The notes under the pieces were generated by a model. The model was not told the DNA's origin. It saw only the letters and a program-made list of their open reading frames with translations, and did no database searches. Both the position numbers and the translations under genes were made by a program. DNA of 64,000 bases from Taxillus chinensis (taxonomy: Eukaryota > Streptophyta > Magnoliopsida > Santalales > Loranthaceae), in the NCBI GenBank assembly GCA_023512835.1, contig CM042090.1, forward strand, positions 9,097,343-9,161,342, written 5' to 3'. Of the stretch, positions 11,101 through 22,990 are shown in pieces. Numbering within the stretch: position 1 is the first letter of the stretch; each line of letters begins with the position of its first letter.

Positions 11101-14100
11101 GAAAAATCAGAAACAAAAGATTTGACTAGGGTACTATGTAGCTAGTAACAAAAGATTTGACTAGGGTACTATGTAGCTAGTATTTCATATAATTAGTTAC
11201 TTTTAGACACATTAGCAGCCTATGATAGGTTGAACATAGTCGTCAGCATATTCTTAAGCAACAGCTGTGTCATTTTGTATATATAGTAAGTGGCAAGTTG
11301 GGCTTTAACTTAGTTACACCTAGGCCCATTCAATTACTATGTATGTATATGTCCTCTAAATAACTAAATTGAATAGCATTATTATTCCAAATAATTACAA
11401 GATGCAATACCAAACCTCCCACAGAATCGGGAAAAGTCATCAAAATAAAAGAAAATTAATCGAAATTTTGTTTGTCGGCAAGTCAACAATTTTCCAAACT
11501 AAATAATATAATATATTGTATTATAGATAAGCAACCATATTTTCCAAGATATAAGAGTGGCTCTGGGAATTGGCTTCAGTAATTCTTCGTACCATATTCA
11601 GTTTAAAACAAATAATGCCATTAATAAATCAAATAAACAAAGGATAAAGAAAGGAGTATACTGGTAAGTATCCGAATCCATTAAAAGTGACAAATTGCCT
11701 ATTTTAAGCAGTAGCTTGTATAGAAACTGCTAGGTGTACAATTAGGCAAACAAGTCATATAAATAGCTCAATTAAAATAATTTATAAAGCAAAACTGAAC
11801 CTAACAAAATAAAATAACCAAAGATAATAAACAAAACAATAAAAACAATAAAAAAAACCAATGTAATGAATGTGCAACTAAAAAGATTAAAAAAAAAACC
11901 TATCTCTTCAATAAATAAACTCTCAAGCTGGGAAATTAGAAAACATTTATTTTTAACTCCCACCATGATGTCTCCTGTAACTTTTAAGCTCGTATCCGTT
12001 TAACTACAATGCTTAAAGGGAAATATCATATCCATGAAGGAAAGACATCCATACCGATCTTTCATAAGCGTGGACATGACCTGCAAAGATGAGATCAACT
12101 TTGGCGCGGACTAGCCATTTCTCATAGGCAGCTCTCATACTTTCACCCTCCATATAGTGGGCTACATTGCTGCTATAAATTGGGGCATGCATAAGAACAA
12201 TAAGCCAGGGGGTTTTCTCTCTATCTACTCTTTTCAGCTCTTCTCGCAACCACATCCATTGTGGTGTATATTTCACTAGTTCAAAATATTTTTCATATTT
12301 GGTGTCAGAAGATGAGTAAGACTTAAACAGAACTATATAAGAAAATTAATGTTGTAAACGTCAACAATGTCACTTCATTTGTGAAAAAGACTAGTCAACA
12401 GAAAAAATAGAATTTGCTTTACACTTTACAACATCAGCACTATAAGCAAAGTAAAATCAAGGTGCAGAAATGGAGCAACACTGAAAAGTAGAAATATTGA
12501 ATTTCCTTAGGATTTAATGTGAGCAATAACCAAAAGCTGTTAGATAAGATCAAGATGCATATTCAGGAGTCAAAAGCAGCTATAAAATAGGTTCAAACGA
12601 TTGATCCAAGTTGAATTGAACCAAGTCGAATGGCAGCGGTGCAAGGAGATAATTCCACAGGAGAGAAGACAAGTACAAGGAAGTCCATCAAGAGCAAAGG
12701 AGATAATTCCCCCATGGCTACCCAGGTTTATTTACTCACTGGGTACCTAACAGGTGAACTGGTACCCAAATTTTTTTTATTTTTACATATTCATGTAAGA
12801 CCACTTTCTGATGCCTAAAAAATCAAATATTCCATTTTCACGTAAAAATCGATTTTCGGGTACCTGAAAATCAAATTCACATTTAAAGTATTTAAACAAA
12901 TGTTCCATAATAACTATAACAATTTGTGAAAAAAAAAATTAAGTTTACAAAAAATGTAAAAACAAAAGCCAATTACATGCAAGTTGTTACAATATATAAA
13001 TACGTTACAAAATGAGCCTAGTATCTACAAGCCCAAACCCACATTTTCAAGTCAAGCTTTACCCAAACCTAAATCCATGATGCTTGGGTAATAGCTATTG
13101 GAAGTGAAGAGAGGAGTAAAACACGACCTAGATGCAGGGGCGGATCCTGAAATTTCACACAGGGTAGGCGACTTTTGTATTTGAAATTTGAAATTTATAA
13201 TTTAATATATATAACACAAAAAAAGTTAAAAGTCCAAATTTATTGTTCATATAAAAAAGTATCAAATAAAAGGTTTATCATAACCTTTTACAATTAATTT
13301 TTACGTGTCTTCATAATTTAAAACCGTCACATAATAGTTTTATTATCAATGTTATGAAAAATATTTTTTCTATGTAGACAATCAAACTATCATTCATCTG
13401 CTTACTCATTCGACTACACAATCGATTCATAATCTTAAGAATGCTTTTTCCACGGTACATTAGCAATTGGTAAAGTTAATGTCAAAATCATTATTATTTA
13501 TTAATATAATAAATAAATACATTATATCTAGATCATTTTTTTCAGAAGCGTATCGAATCATTTTTTCAACGTACGAGCTTGAAAATAACAGAAACACAGC
13601 AAAATTGAAGCATATAGTTATGTACGAGGGCATAAATTGAAACATATAGTTATATAAATCCGATATTAAGGAACGGCCAATTACCAGATCGCGCTTGAGT
13701 TAGGTCGGCATTAATATTTTGTTATTTGGATTGAACTTTTTAAATATAATAATAATAATATATTAATAAGTTTAAATTAAGGATGGGCATTTGCCCATCC
13801 CAGTCAGGCGGTGGATCCGCCCCTGCCTAGATGGTTCACAAAGGCTTTATTTATATATGAACAATAGTACATGGTGAATCAATATCAAATCAACCATAAT
13901 AACTAATAACTAAATTGCCTAGAATAGGAGATAGTAATCATAATCCTACCAAGATTAGGACACCCTAGAAGATCTTAGTAAAGCATATGTACCAATCATA
14001 TCTACCTTGTTAATTAGTTACCAGTTTGAACATGCGAGAGGATGATGCTACCACGAACTGGCTCTTGTCATACAAAATGACAATTAATCTCAATTCTCAA

Positions 14101-17100
14101 TATGCTTAGTTCTCATGAAAAACAAGGTTCAAAACTATATGAATGGTTGATGTCACATCTAATAGTAGAAAGACCACATTGTATAATTGTGTATCATACA
14201 TAGAGTCTGATAAGCTTAACTAGCAATTGTGTAACCCACACCACCTCAATAGTAGCAACAACCATAGCTTGAGACCAACACTACTCCTAGCCACCTCAAT
14301 AGTAGCAACAACCATAGCTTGAACAACCATAGAGTCTGCTTCTGCACTACTCCTAGCCACCACATTTTGTTGCTTACTTTTCCACAAGATAAGGTTCCTA
14401 CCATAATAGCCAAATGTGGAACTCCAATCTGTGGGAAAGCTGGCCCAATAAGCATTTATACTAAAAAAGCATTGTTTCATTCAGCATTTATATTAACAAA
14501 GCATTGTATCATTGCCGCAATATCCAAGGGACAATAGTAAGGATCAATGGCTTGCCCCAATCTGATCAAGTTCACCAAGAACAAAGGTGAGATCTCTAGT
14601 AAAACTCCCTAGTCCCTTCACAGCAGTGGTAGGGATGGGATCTCTAGTAAGTTCTGCTTGAGACCAACACTCTAGCACTTGTCTGCCACTAAGGCAGCCA
14701 CTACCGCATGCGATTCGACCAGAGCTCCATCCATGCCTCAACACACCACCCCAAATCTCCATTCAAAATATAAATAGCATTTGGAAGCCCCGTCCCCTTT
14801 GACATACCCGCAGACTATCCTCATGTGATCTCTCAATAACAAATTCGAAGCTCTTCCTCTTTATCCAAAACACTCATCTAGCATGATTGTGCCACCCCAT
14901 CTATAATCACAAACTCCTATAGTGGTCTCACTCTCGGTTTTACATTATGCTCTCAATTTCTTAATACCTATTCCAACTACCAACACACTTTTGCTTTTAC
15001 AATCTCCTTTCAAACCTGTCGCTCAAGGACACCCACTACCATTCCCATGCACCTCACTTTTTGTCCACACATTCCAAACTTAACACTGATGTAAGGAACT
15101 TCAAGGAAGCTCCCACAGCTGTGCCAACACAGGTCTTTCTAGGGATAGCAACGCACTCATCATGGCCAGTGGCTCTGTGAGTTGTTGGATTCTCCAATAA
15201 TCAGGGATCCCAAACTAATAATTCTTCTGAAATATAAGAACTTTCCAAGGGCATTCAAGCTGAATGGGATTTCAATTCAATCTGATCTCATTTTATCAAA
15301 TAATTCCTGTTTTCCAAGTATGAGTATGCACGCACACGTTGAATTGTAATTTATTATATATATTATAAATATATCTATATTGTATTGAATTTGTACATAT
15401 TGTCATTGTAATTTTATGCATAAATTTTATATTGTCAATTGTATTGTGATTGATTTTATTTAAAAAATAAATAAATTAGCATTGTTATTTGAAAATATAA
15501 TAAATGACAAAAAATTTGGATAAAACACCCAATGAATTTTCCATTACCCATTAGGAATTTCACACTCATAACCCATCACCAAATGGATATTAGGTTGAGT
15601 GCATGTAACAAAAAAACTATTAAGTGGGTACGAGTATGAGTGTGAAATACCTAACAGGAAAAAAAACTATTAGGTGAATAGTAGGGGCCGACCTGGTCCA
15701 TATCTTATCCACAATCATCCTTAATAGAAAACAGCTAAACATATGGTTTTCTTGCACCAAGGACAATTCTTGTCATCTTGTGTACTTATAGTAGGAATTT
15801 TAAATAATTCATGTTTTTGGATTTTAGATGTAATATATTTTATATTTACATATTTGTTTTAAAAATTACATTTTCATTATTGGATTTGCTAAGACGAGCC
15901 ACCCAGGTACCTTTACTAGATCAATGACTAGGTAGGATGAAAAAAACCTTGGTAGACAACAAAATCTAAATTAAATCCAACTGGAGATGTAAAATTGCAA
16001 CAAGAAGCAAGTAGGAATTACCAAATGGAGAATAACTTGATAACACTATTATATGAGCAGATGCACGTCGGACAGCATACCAAAGAGGACTAGTGCTTTG
16101 GGAAGCTACATGGGGAGTGGCATATCTATGCAGATATGATTTAAAAGGAAGCACTTCACCCTGAAAAGGCACATATCTAACAAATTTTATAACTTCAAAG
16201 GCGCTAATTAGTCAAATACTTCTACCTAAACAAATTAGAACAAATATGGCATAAAAGACTTGAAAAGAAGTTGATTTCGAGCATAACATCCATTGCACGA
16301 ACAGAACTTGTAGAAAAGACTTAACAACCATTGACGTGCAAAAAAAAAAACAAACAAACAAACAAAAAAACTCAAAAGACGAAGAAAAAGAAAACAAGAC
16401 AAGGAAATGGATTTTTTTGGCAAATGATTCCTGAAAGTACAGTAATACCAGTAAAAGTGAAAAATTTAACATGGGCCTACAAATTCTGAATTCAGAAAGC
16501 AAACCTTTCAAAGTTCAAACTACATTGAAACCAAAAATAATCAATATAATAAAATAGACCCCATAGACATTACCATATTTGGCATATACTCTATTTCATG
16601 ATTCCCAGCCGTCCAAATCCATGGCTGATATGCAGCACTTTGCTCAAGAAAGCGACCCCATGAATCCCATCTAATCCCAACATCATTATATTCATATCTA
16701 TCAGCATAAGAAAGATCGCCAACAAATAAGACAGCCTGACCTCTGCTCTGCATGTAATGCTGGAGAGTGGAAAGTGAATTATATGTCTGACCCAAATCAC
16801 CTGTGATTAACCCAAATAACTGATAAGAAAGCGAACCACTGAGTAATTATTAGACATATGCAAAGTTTTCTATAAGACAGCAACCAACCAAAGATAAATG
16901 ACATGCTTTTGACAATAAAATGTATATCAATTCAAAACTGTTCTCCAATATATCATTACAGTGAAAACAAAGGGCTTGCAAGGCTCTAGAGACTGTCAGA
17001 AACTGAAGTCCCTCATAAATACCTTCTAGCTTCAAGGTAACTTGAATACAGTTTTGACCATGTTTTAGCCCTCCAAAAAATAAGTTTGAAGCATAGTAAA

Positions 17101-20100
17101 CAAAAAGGCAAGGAGATGATCCTTAAATTAAATATTGACTTCAGAGTCCAGAGCAGTACACCCAAAAGAATAAGATAACCACTACTGGAAAATTCCATAT
17201 TATTCTGCTGCATCAGACTATCTCCATGTATCAGCAAGATAAGCAGATGAACCGTGGAAAATTAAGTAATAAAGTTCTGGTACGTGAAACAACTTAATGG
17301 GCAAGGGCATTACTAAGAAATGTAGAATACATTATCTACTGATATGAAGGTATAATACAGTTATGTTTAAAACACTTATATCATCACTATCTAAAAGCAT
17401 CTGAACCTGCACCTTTCAAGGAATTATACAAAAACATCTTTAGCCACGCCCTGCCCCTTTTGAAAGCCTGCAGTTGCCACTGTCTTGTAGCTTCTAATAA
17501 GTTGGATCATTTTTTATTCGTACTCCTCTTAATTTAGTGTTAACCAATTGAAAGTAGGACCACTAACTTCAAACATAGCCAGAAATTGGTAAAAAATTTG
17601 AACCTGTATTAATATATATATATATATATAGGATAAAAGGGAAAACAACATAGAAATAGAGTAATGTAGATACGTTGGCTATCTCAGCCTGGATATATCA
17701 TATTTGGGCATGTCACCCTCTGAGTATCATAGGTCTCCCTCTCAAGCTTTGCTTATCAATGCTCACTTCCGCACATCCCCTTACAGGTACACAGAAGACC
17801 AATTTATAGATAAACTAGGGGAAAAAAAAGAAAGTCTTATAAAACTAGAAAAATAAAATAATAGAAAACTCTAGGGATATTAATAAACTAATATATTTAG
17901 AAAACTATAACGACCGTTGAACTAATAATAATTAGGAAACTAACAAAATTAGATAAAATAAAAAAGTTCTACATCATGAAACTTGAGCCCAAAATCAATC
18001 TACATCCCCTTTGTTATTATCACCCCCTTTCAGTAGTCAATGGCCATCTAAGCATTTATTTAATACTATATGCCTTTTCAAAAAAAAAAACTTATCAAAT
18101 TTCTCACCAATAATTCCAAAAGTATATGGAGAATCTGCATCAATCTTTGGAGGTGTTTGAAACCAAAACTCACGGGAAGCATCGCTTATTCCAATCTTGT
18201 AAAAATATTTGGTATCATACTAAGGAAAAAAAACAGAATAAAGAGCAATGTTAGATTTAATGTTGTATACACATATGCATGTGACAAACTAGTCAGATTA
18301 AAATAAAAAATGAACCATAACTATGGAGCCATATTTCTACTAGATTAAACTAGAATGCCATATTTGAATTAAAAGAATGCCCATAAAAGCCACAATTGCA
18401 TAGTTTTAAAACTTCAAATTTTGAATAGTATGATCCCTGTAAAATTGTTGTGAATATGACACAATGTTTTCTTTGGGTCCCAATTCCAATTTGATATCCA
18501 TGCTTTGTTATTTCATTTTGGCTCCTATATGAATACATATGCTTTAAAATTAAATAAATAAAAACCTAGACAATTAACACTAGAAACCTATAACTTCAAA
18601 GCGCCAAATGGAATCAACCAAGACCTATAATACTTCTTACCAGCAAATTAATAATAATAATAATAACAACGACGAAGAGGACTTTCAAATTATTATTATT
18701 ATTAATGATGACAATAATAATAAAGGAGGAGTAGGGCTTTTAGTCAAGCCAAGCTTTGGCTTAAAGGAGTCATTTAAAATTTCACAAATCCAAACTCAAG
18801 CTGAGTTTTGGAGCAAACTTTAAATCAAGCTCGAACTAAAACTCGTTTAAGCTCGACTCACTTAAACTTGGTCGAGCTCAACTCTTTAGACTCATTTAAG
18901 CTTAAAATATTAGATTTATTTTGCCCAAATTAACTTTAAAAATATAATATTATTTAATCATTAAATATAATATTAATACATTAATATAATGAATTAACAC
19001 TATAAAAATATTAATATAAACTGATTAGCATATACAAATTAATCAATAATAACAATTAGACTCATCAAGTTCATTAAGCTTGAGATTAGGTTTGGACTCA
19101 TTAAGCTTGCAAGTCAAACATTACTAAGCTCAGACTCACCTAAAACAAATAACCAACTAAACTTTTTGAGAGACAACCCCAAGTCAAACTTGAGTAGCTT
19201 GGCTCACTAACAACCCCGATGAAATGGATAAAAGAAACTACATCATAAAACATTCCTTCTCAATCATGTTTTGAGCATTAGCAAAGGGAAATATTAGCTT
19301 TAACTAATATGGCCAGCTTTACGTGCATCATTAACTAACTATTGGGATTGAAGTGGGCAACCCTTGTAACCTACAAATTCTATAGTGATTCTAATGATTG
19401 ATTAATCCCCTCATTAATTTTAATGTCAATTGATCATTAAGGTATAAATTAACTAATTTCAAAATGGTGAATAAAAAGAAGCAAAGATATATAATCTCAC
19501 ATCGGAAGATGTCAAATATTGCAATCGATTAATAAGATCTTATGGTAACCCCACTCATAGCTAATTGGTTTTGAGATGGAAGCCGCTGAATTTTAACATG
19601 ATATTAGAGCAAGTTGTGTGTTTTACCTCACCCATATGAGGGGACATGTATGTTTCACATCACCTAATATTGTCTACATATTCAACTCAAAAGATAAGTA
19701 AACATGTAAGAGCATCTCCAATCCATCAGCTATAGCAAAAGCTATAACAAAATATGACTAAAATGCTTCTCCCATCAGGTAAACCTTGCAAAAGCAAAAA
19801 CAAAAACTAAATATGACTTTTGCTTTTGCTTTAGCTGAACCTGCTGCCATGTTCCCCCTTTCCCCCGCCCCCCCCCCCCAATCGCGTCCCCCTTCCCCTA
19901 CATTCCCCCCGTCACACCCCCCCTTCCCCTACGTTCCTCCCATCGCGCTCCCCTTCCCCGTCGCCCTTCCCCTGTGTTCCCCCCATACTCCCCATCGTGC
20001 GTGCCCCGCCCAAGGCCAGTCAGTTTAGGGATTTGGAAGTTGAGAAAGGCAGTGTAGGGGTAGATCAGGAAAAATAAATATTTAACAAAAAAATTAATAG

Positions 20101-22359
20101 ATTGTACAACATTGAAGTGTTATTAGTTAAAGACTCACCGTAGCAAGCTAAATATGACTTTAGCGAGTCAATTTAGCTTGTTAGCATTGGAGATGCTCTA
20201 AGGGGGCATATAATCTCATATTGGAAGCTGTCAAGCTTTGTAATTGATTAATAAGATCGTGCAGTGATCTCACTCATAGCCAATTGATTTTAAGATGAAA
20301 ATCACCTCACTTTAACAATATATGTTTATATAACTATCTAGTAGTTAATGTGGGCATGGCAAGATAGCCATGTCGGGATAAAAGGGGGATGACACATCAT
20401 CTAAATATCCTTGTATGTTGAATACGAGTTAATGCTTTCAAAATAGAAGACAAAAGTAATAATAACTAATATATATATATAAGAAGGTTGTGCACCGATG
20501 TCGGGAGGAGGGTACTAATCCTAATAAGACAAAAGAATAATGCTATAATATTACAAAAAGGAAAATAACAAAAATGATTATTATATATGTTTTGAGGAAA
20601 TAAATAATATATGTTGTGTGAAACATGAAAAGTAACTAAAACAAGGAGGTGACAGAAAAATGCAACCTCTCAAAGTTGAAGCATGATGCTGGTACATGAG
20701 AGGTAAAATAGTGGTTACCATGAGCTGCTGCCATGTGGCCACACATAAAAGTGACAGCAGCCCTTGCTTCCAAAGACGCTACACAAGTGGCTCCTGCAGG
20801 GTGCATAGGTCTTGTGTAGCAAAAAATACACAGGAACTAGGGGATGTAGTCATCGGGAATAATAGAGTAGTAGAAGAAGTGGGAAAAAGGCGGAATTGCT
20901 TGGAAACTTAACGAAAACCATCCTATATTATCTTAAATTAGGATCACAGAAAACCATCCTATATTATCTTAAATCAGCTCTCTTCAAAAGTCTCAAGCCA
21001 TAATAACAAGTATAAAGGAGGATAATGCTTTAATTCGTTTTCCATTAAAGTAAGCAAGCAACAACCACCTCTAGATGCAAAACCGTTACATCAGATTCAA
21101 TCCTGATATCAATGCATTTGATAGTACCGCAGAATAGTAGTGCATTGAACAAAAAGAAAAAAAAATCATTCCTCATTTTCTATTTAAAAGAATGAAAAGT
21201 AAAAGTTGTACTAACATTCTCCCCCTAAAGGCACTACAAATAATGATAGGCATCATGTTGAAGGGGAGTAACACTATTCTGAATTGGTGAATATCCCATA
21301 ATGATACACCTCAAGCTACGAAGATCCATATTACTAGCATAATAGACATTAAAAGTGTGGGTGTTCTATATTTGTAAAATGTCATTGAATAATGTTAATT
21401 AAGGCCTAAAACCTTTTGAGGATTAAAATGTAATTGAAAGTTGACATTTGACAATATAAAGAACCTTATAAAGACTTCTGCAAAATAATATATCAATTTG
21501 GAGAATTTTCATTAATAAAAACCAGAAATTATTTAGAGAAATAGTCCTATTTGCACTCTGGCACACTATTGCGGATTTAAACATGAGACATGACATATCA
21601 GACTCAAACTACCAAAAATTCAAGCAAAATTAGCACCTACAATGGCTACTACACTTTTTTTCCTTTCTTAAAATATAGAATGAGATTAATCAATAAATAG
21701 TAATACAAATGAATATAATAAGTGTCATACCTCCAGACCATCAATGAGACAATGATGAATGTAGCCAGATGTATACTTGTAGAAGGTGTAATTTCTCATT
21801 TCGCCCTCTGCACTAAAATCATACTTCTTTTCTGATGTCCCATATTGCACTTTGCTAGATCCTGGCTCATCAGCTGTTACCCATGAAATTATTACAGCTT
21901 TTCCATCATAGTCTCCCTGAGTTATATGCACCTAAACCACAAATTTAGGACAACCAACAATAATGGCACCGCAAATTTCATAACCACAAACCATACAATA
22001 ATGAACTTTATTGGAAGCTCCAAATCCATTAAAGAAACGAACACAATGCATTCAAGAAAACAGAAACCATGTCCATATGTAACACATCATACACAATACC
22101 ATAGAATGCGATTAAAACACAAATCGTAAACCATTAGCACTTGAAGTCTAGATTTTTAACTTTTCATGTACAGATGGCTTACTTGTTGTGGTGCATTGTG
22201 ACCTTTCGGAATATCAAACACCTTATTGTCAAGAGGGATATCAACAGATGGCCAGATGGAACGAGTAAAACCACTCGTGGTCCCTGCACTTCCCTTCTCT
22301 ACGCGGACAAAATTAATAAAAATTGCAAATAGAAGCTGTACCCCAGGAGCCACCCGCAT
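8176..22359 (-). CDS. PAP26: Purple acid phosphatase, PAP26-type (vacuolar/secreted)
   Basis: Nine coding exons on the minus strand, in transcript order: 22359-22183, 21931-21731, 18219-18108, 16800-16574, 16160-16022, 12275-12055, 11098-10977, 10875-10714, 8245-8176. Phases agree throughout and give 476 aa, the usual length for high-molecular-weight plant PAPs. An N-terminal signal peptide covers about residues 1-26. All seven metal ligands are present: D165 (GDLGQ), D192 and Y195 (GDLSYADRY), N230 (GNHE), H315 (VLMH), H352 and H354 (GHVH). NYT, NVT and NRT are likely N-glycosylation sites. The enzyme hydrolyses phosphate monoesters at acid pH in vacuole or apoplast and recycles phosphate. 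The C-terminus [13 protein letters not shown] comes from a 70-bp last exon. PAP26 is the best match among family sequences known to me. The intron between exons 7 and 8 has a GC donor. Confidence 0.94.
8246..10713 (-). other. Phosphatase intron 8 (2.5 kb)
   Basis: This intron separates a 162-bp exon from the 70-bp terminal exon. The donor reads TG|GTAAGC and the acceptor CTTCCAG on the minus strand. If the intron is retained, translation would stop at the TAA overlapping the donor, losing the last 22 residues. It is mostly AT-rich, with a TA microsatellite near 8997-9014, an A run at 9153-9171 and the hairpin at 10051-10161. No coding insert is seen. Confidence 0.8.
10051..10161. repeat. Near-perfect inverted repeat (hairpin) in the phosphatase intron
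   Basis: The left arm at about 10051-10089 and the right arm at about 10120-10161 are reverse complements. Both contain ATTCATGTTCTTTT, then one mismatch (G versus A), then CTTCTCCCCACTGT. After a small bulge the pairing resumes at GTAG. The loop is about 30 bases. Arms of about 38 bp with one mismatch and one bulge would fold into a stem in RNA from either strand. It could be a miRNA-like precursor or a tiny palindromic MITE. Confidence 0.75.
11112..11181. repeat. Perfect 35-bp tandem duplication
   Basis: The 35-bp unit beginning AACAAAAGATTTGACTAGGG occurs at 11112-11146 and again, apparently without change, at 11147-11181. It lies 14 bases upstream (in transcript sense) of the acceptor side of the exon at 11098-10977, so it changes the length of the 3' end of that intron. 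Perfect identity suggests a recent slippage event. Confidence 0.9.
13135..13825. mobile_element. Non-autonomous hAT-type transposon (691 bp)
   Basis: The element begins CAGGGGCGGATCC and ends GGATCCGCCCCTG, giving perfect 13-bp terminal inverted repeats. It is flanked by identical 8-bp direct repeats CCTAGATG at 13127-13134 and 13826-13833. An 8-bp target duplication with CAGGGGCGG-type ends is the hallmark of hAT elements. The interior is AT-rich and lacks a transposase, so it depends on another copy for mobility. Intact target duplications suggest a fairly recent insertion. Confidence 0.93.
14215..14770 (-). mobile_element. Ty1/copia RNase H relic
   Basis: On the minus strand the translation contains [16 protein letters not shown] preceded by a [17 protein letters not shown] stretch. 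This is the copia RNase H region, normally containing a TSGY..F.GGNL..W and SRSSAEAEYRA motif. Frames break repeatedly. A 32-bp segment starting CCACCTCAATAGTAGCAACA is duplicated at 14241 and 14291, which further disrupts the reading frame. It is an old fragment without visible LTRs. Confidence 0.75.
18740..19210. repeat. Dispersed repeat shared with 60480-60790
   Basis: Both places contain an AT-rich block with AATATTAATACATTAAT followed by a segment with TTCAT(C/A)AGGCTC or AAGCTTGAGATTAGGTTTGGACTC-like words rich in GAGCTC and AAGCTT. The order of blocks is the same in both copies, so this is a dispersed repeat family. Ends were not defined and no coding capacity is seen. Confidence 0.5.
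19485..20320. repeat. Two diverged direct repeats flanking a MITE
   Basis: Segments at about 19485-19604 and 20206-20320 share TATAATCTCA, GATTAATAAGATC and CTCACTCATAGC-like blocks in the same order at roughly 75 percent identity by eye. The first continues into ACATGATATTAGAGC, which resembles the tRNA-Met primer site next to a plant LTR. They may be decayed LTR ends of one element, with the MITE at 19710-20198 inserted between them. Confidence 0.5.
19710..20198. mobile_element. TAA-flanked TIR element (MITE, 489 bp) with C-rich core
   Basis: The left end GAGCATCTCCAAT and right end ATTGGAGATGCTC are perfect inverted repeats, flanked on both sides by TAA (19707-19709 and 20199-20201). A 3-bp TAA/TTA target duplication fits PIF/Harbinger elements. 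The core (about 19850-20010) is a C-rich array with many CCCCTTCCCC-like words. Subterminal words such as GCTATAGC and CTAAATATGACTTT recur in relatives at 25331-27612. Confidence 0.85.
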
Positions 22360-22990
22360 TGTTATCTGAACTCCAACGATGAACCTTGAGTGGGGAAGAA
22401 TACAATAGTTTTTTTTTTTTTTTTTGATAAGTAAACAAACAAGAAAAGAATGCAACAGTCACTGCTCAATAGAACAAATCAAAAGGAAAACGTTGAAAAC
22501 AAGCTTTCATTTTAAAGATTTAATTATGAACTTCTTGTCCTTCGAACGCCAGACTCATCCTACAAATTCCTGACTTGCAATGATTTGCATAGATCAACGA
22601 TTCTTTACACGCAAAAGGCCAACCCGCCTGCGCGATCCTATTAATACCTGAAGTTTTAGGTCGGCACGGTCATGTTCACTTGGCCTTGAAATGCTGTTAC
22701 CACTCGTACGCGTGATGCTTTAGGCTCCTAAACCATATGCCCATAAATTTTGGGATCGAATTAGTCCACACAAAGAGTAATCGAAGAAACAATGTTTGGT
22801 TACCTGGCATATGCGGAGCAGCAGCCTCTTCTGCCGATCTCTGTTGTCTCGCGTCAGGTTCAGTTTAGGACCAAATTTTCAATGTCACCAATAAACAATC
22901 TCTGCAAAAAAAAAAAATGTCATCCAAGTCAATCACTGGTGAACAAAAACCAACATCCGTCAAGCGAAGATCAAAGTTGTTTGTAGGTAG
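22360..22990 (-). promoter_or_regulatory. Phosphatase 5' UTR region with probable UTR intron
   Basis: On the minus strand the ATG at 22359 is preceded by ATAACA and by a TTGGAGTTCAG acceptor-like sequence ending at about 22365. Further upstream, around 22804, GCCAG|GTAACC looks like a donor, so a UTR intron of about 440 bases is likely. An in-frame ATG at 22453 lies within the proposed intron (poly-A/T tract) and does not give a signal peptide, so 22359 is the better start. A GGTGGT repeat lies at 23010-23033 and a GTTGTC repeat at 23175-23199. Confidence 0.5.

Larger units (their letters stand above)
12276..16021 (-). other. Phosphatase intron 5 (3.7 kb) with several insertions
   Basis: The intron joins TTT-G (exon ending 16022) to TG-AAA (exon starting 12275), completing a valine codon. 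It contains the hAT-type element at 13135-13825, a copia relic at about 14215-14770 and AT-rich filler. A short tract at 15870-15990 and 12720-12860 shows GGTACC-type repeats of unknown origin. No phosphatase exon is missing between the flanking exons, because the family sequence is continuous across the junction. Confidence 0.8.
18220..21730 (-). other. Phosphatase intron 2 (3.5 kb)
   Basis: The exon ending ..CTGGAG at 21731 joins TATGATACC at 18219. The intron holds an AAT/ATT microsatellite (about 18649-18722), a segment rich in AAGCTT/GAGCTC-type words (18740-19210), the MITE at 19710-20198, and two related segments at 19485-19604 and 20206-20320. No coding insert is supported. Confidence 0.75.

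Noticed and set aside
14220..14537. Small plus- and minus-strand frames near the copia relic
   Set aside because: Fragments of copia RNase H and its duplication, not genes.
22156..22455. Upstream in-frame ATG at 22453 for the phosphatase
   Set aside because: The extension crosses a poly-A/T tract, looks like intron and would spoil the signal peptide; 22359 fits the family.
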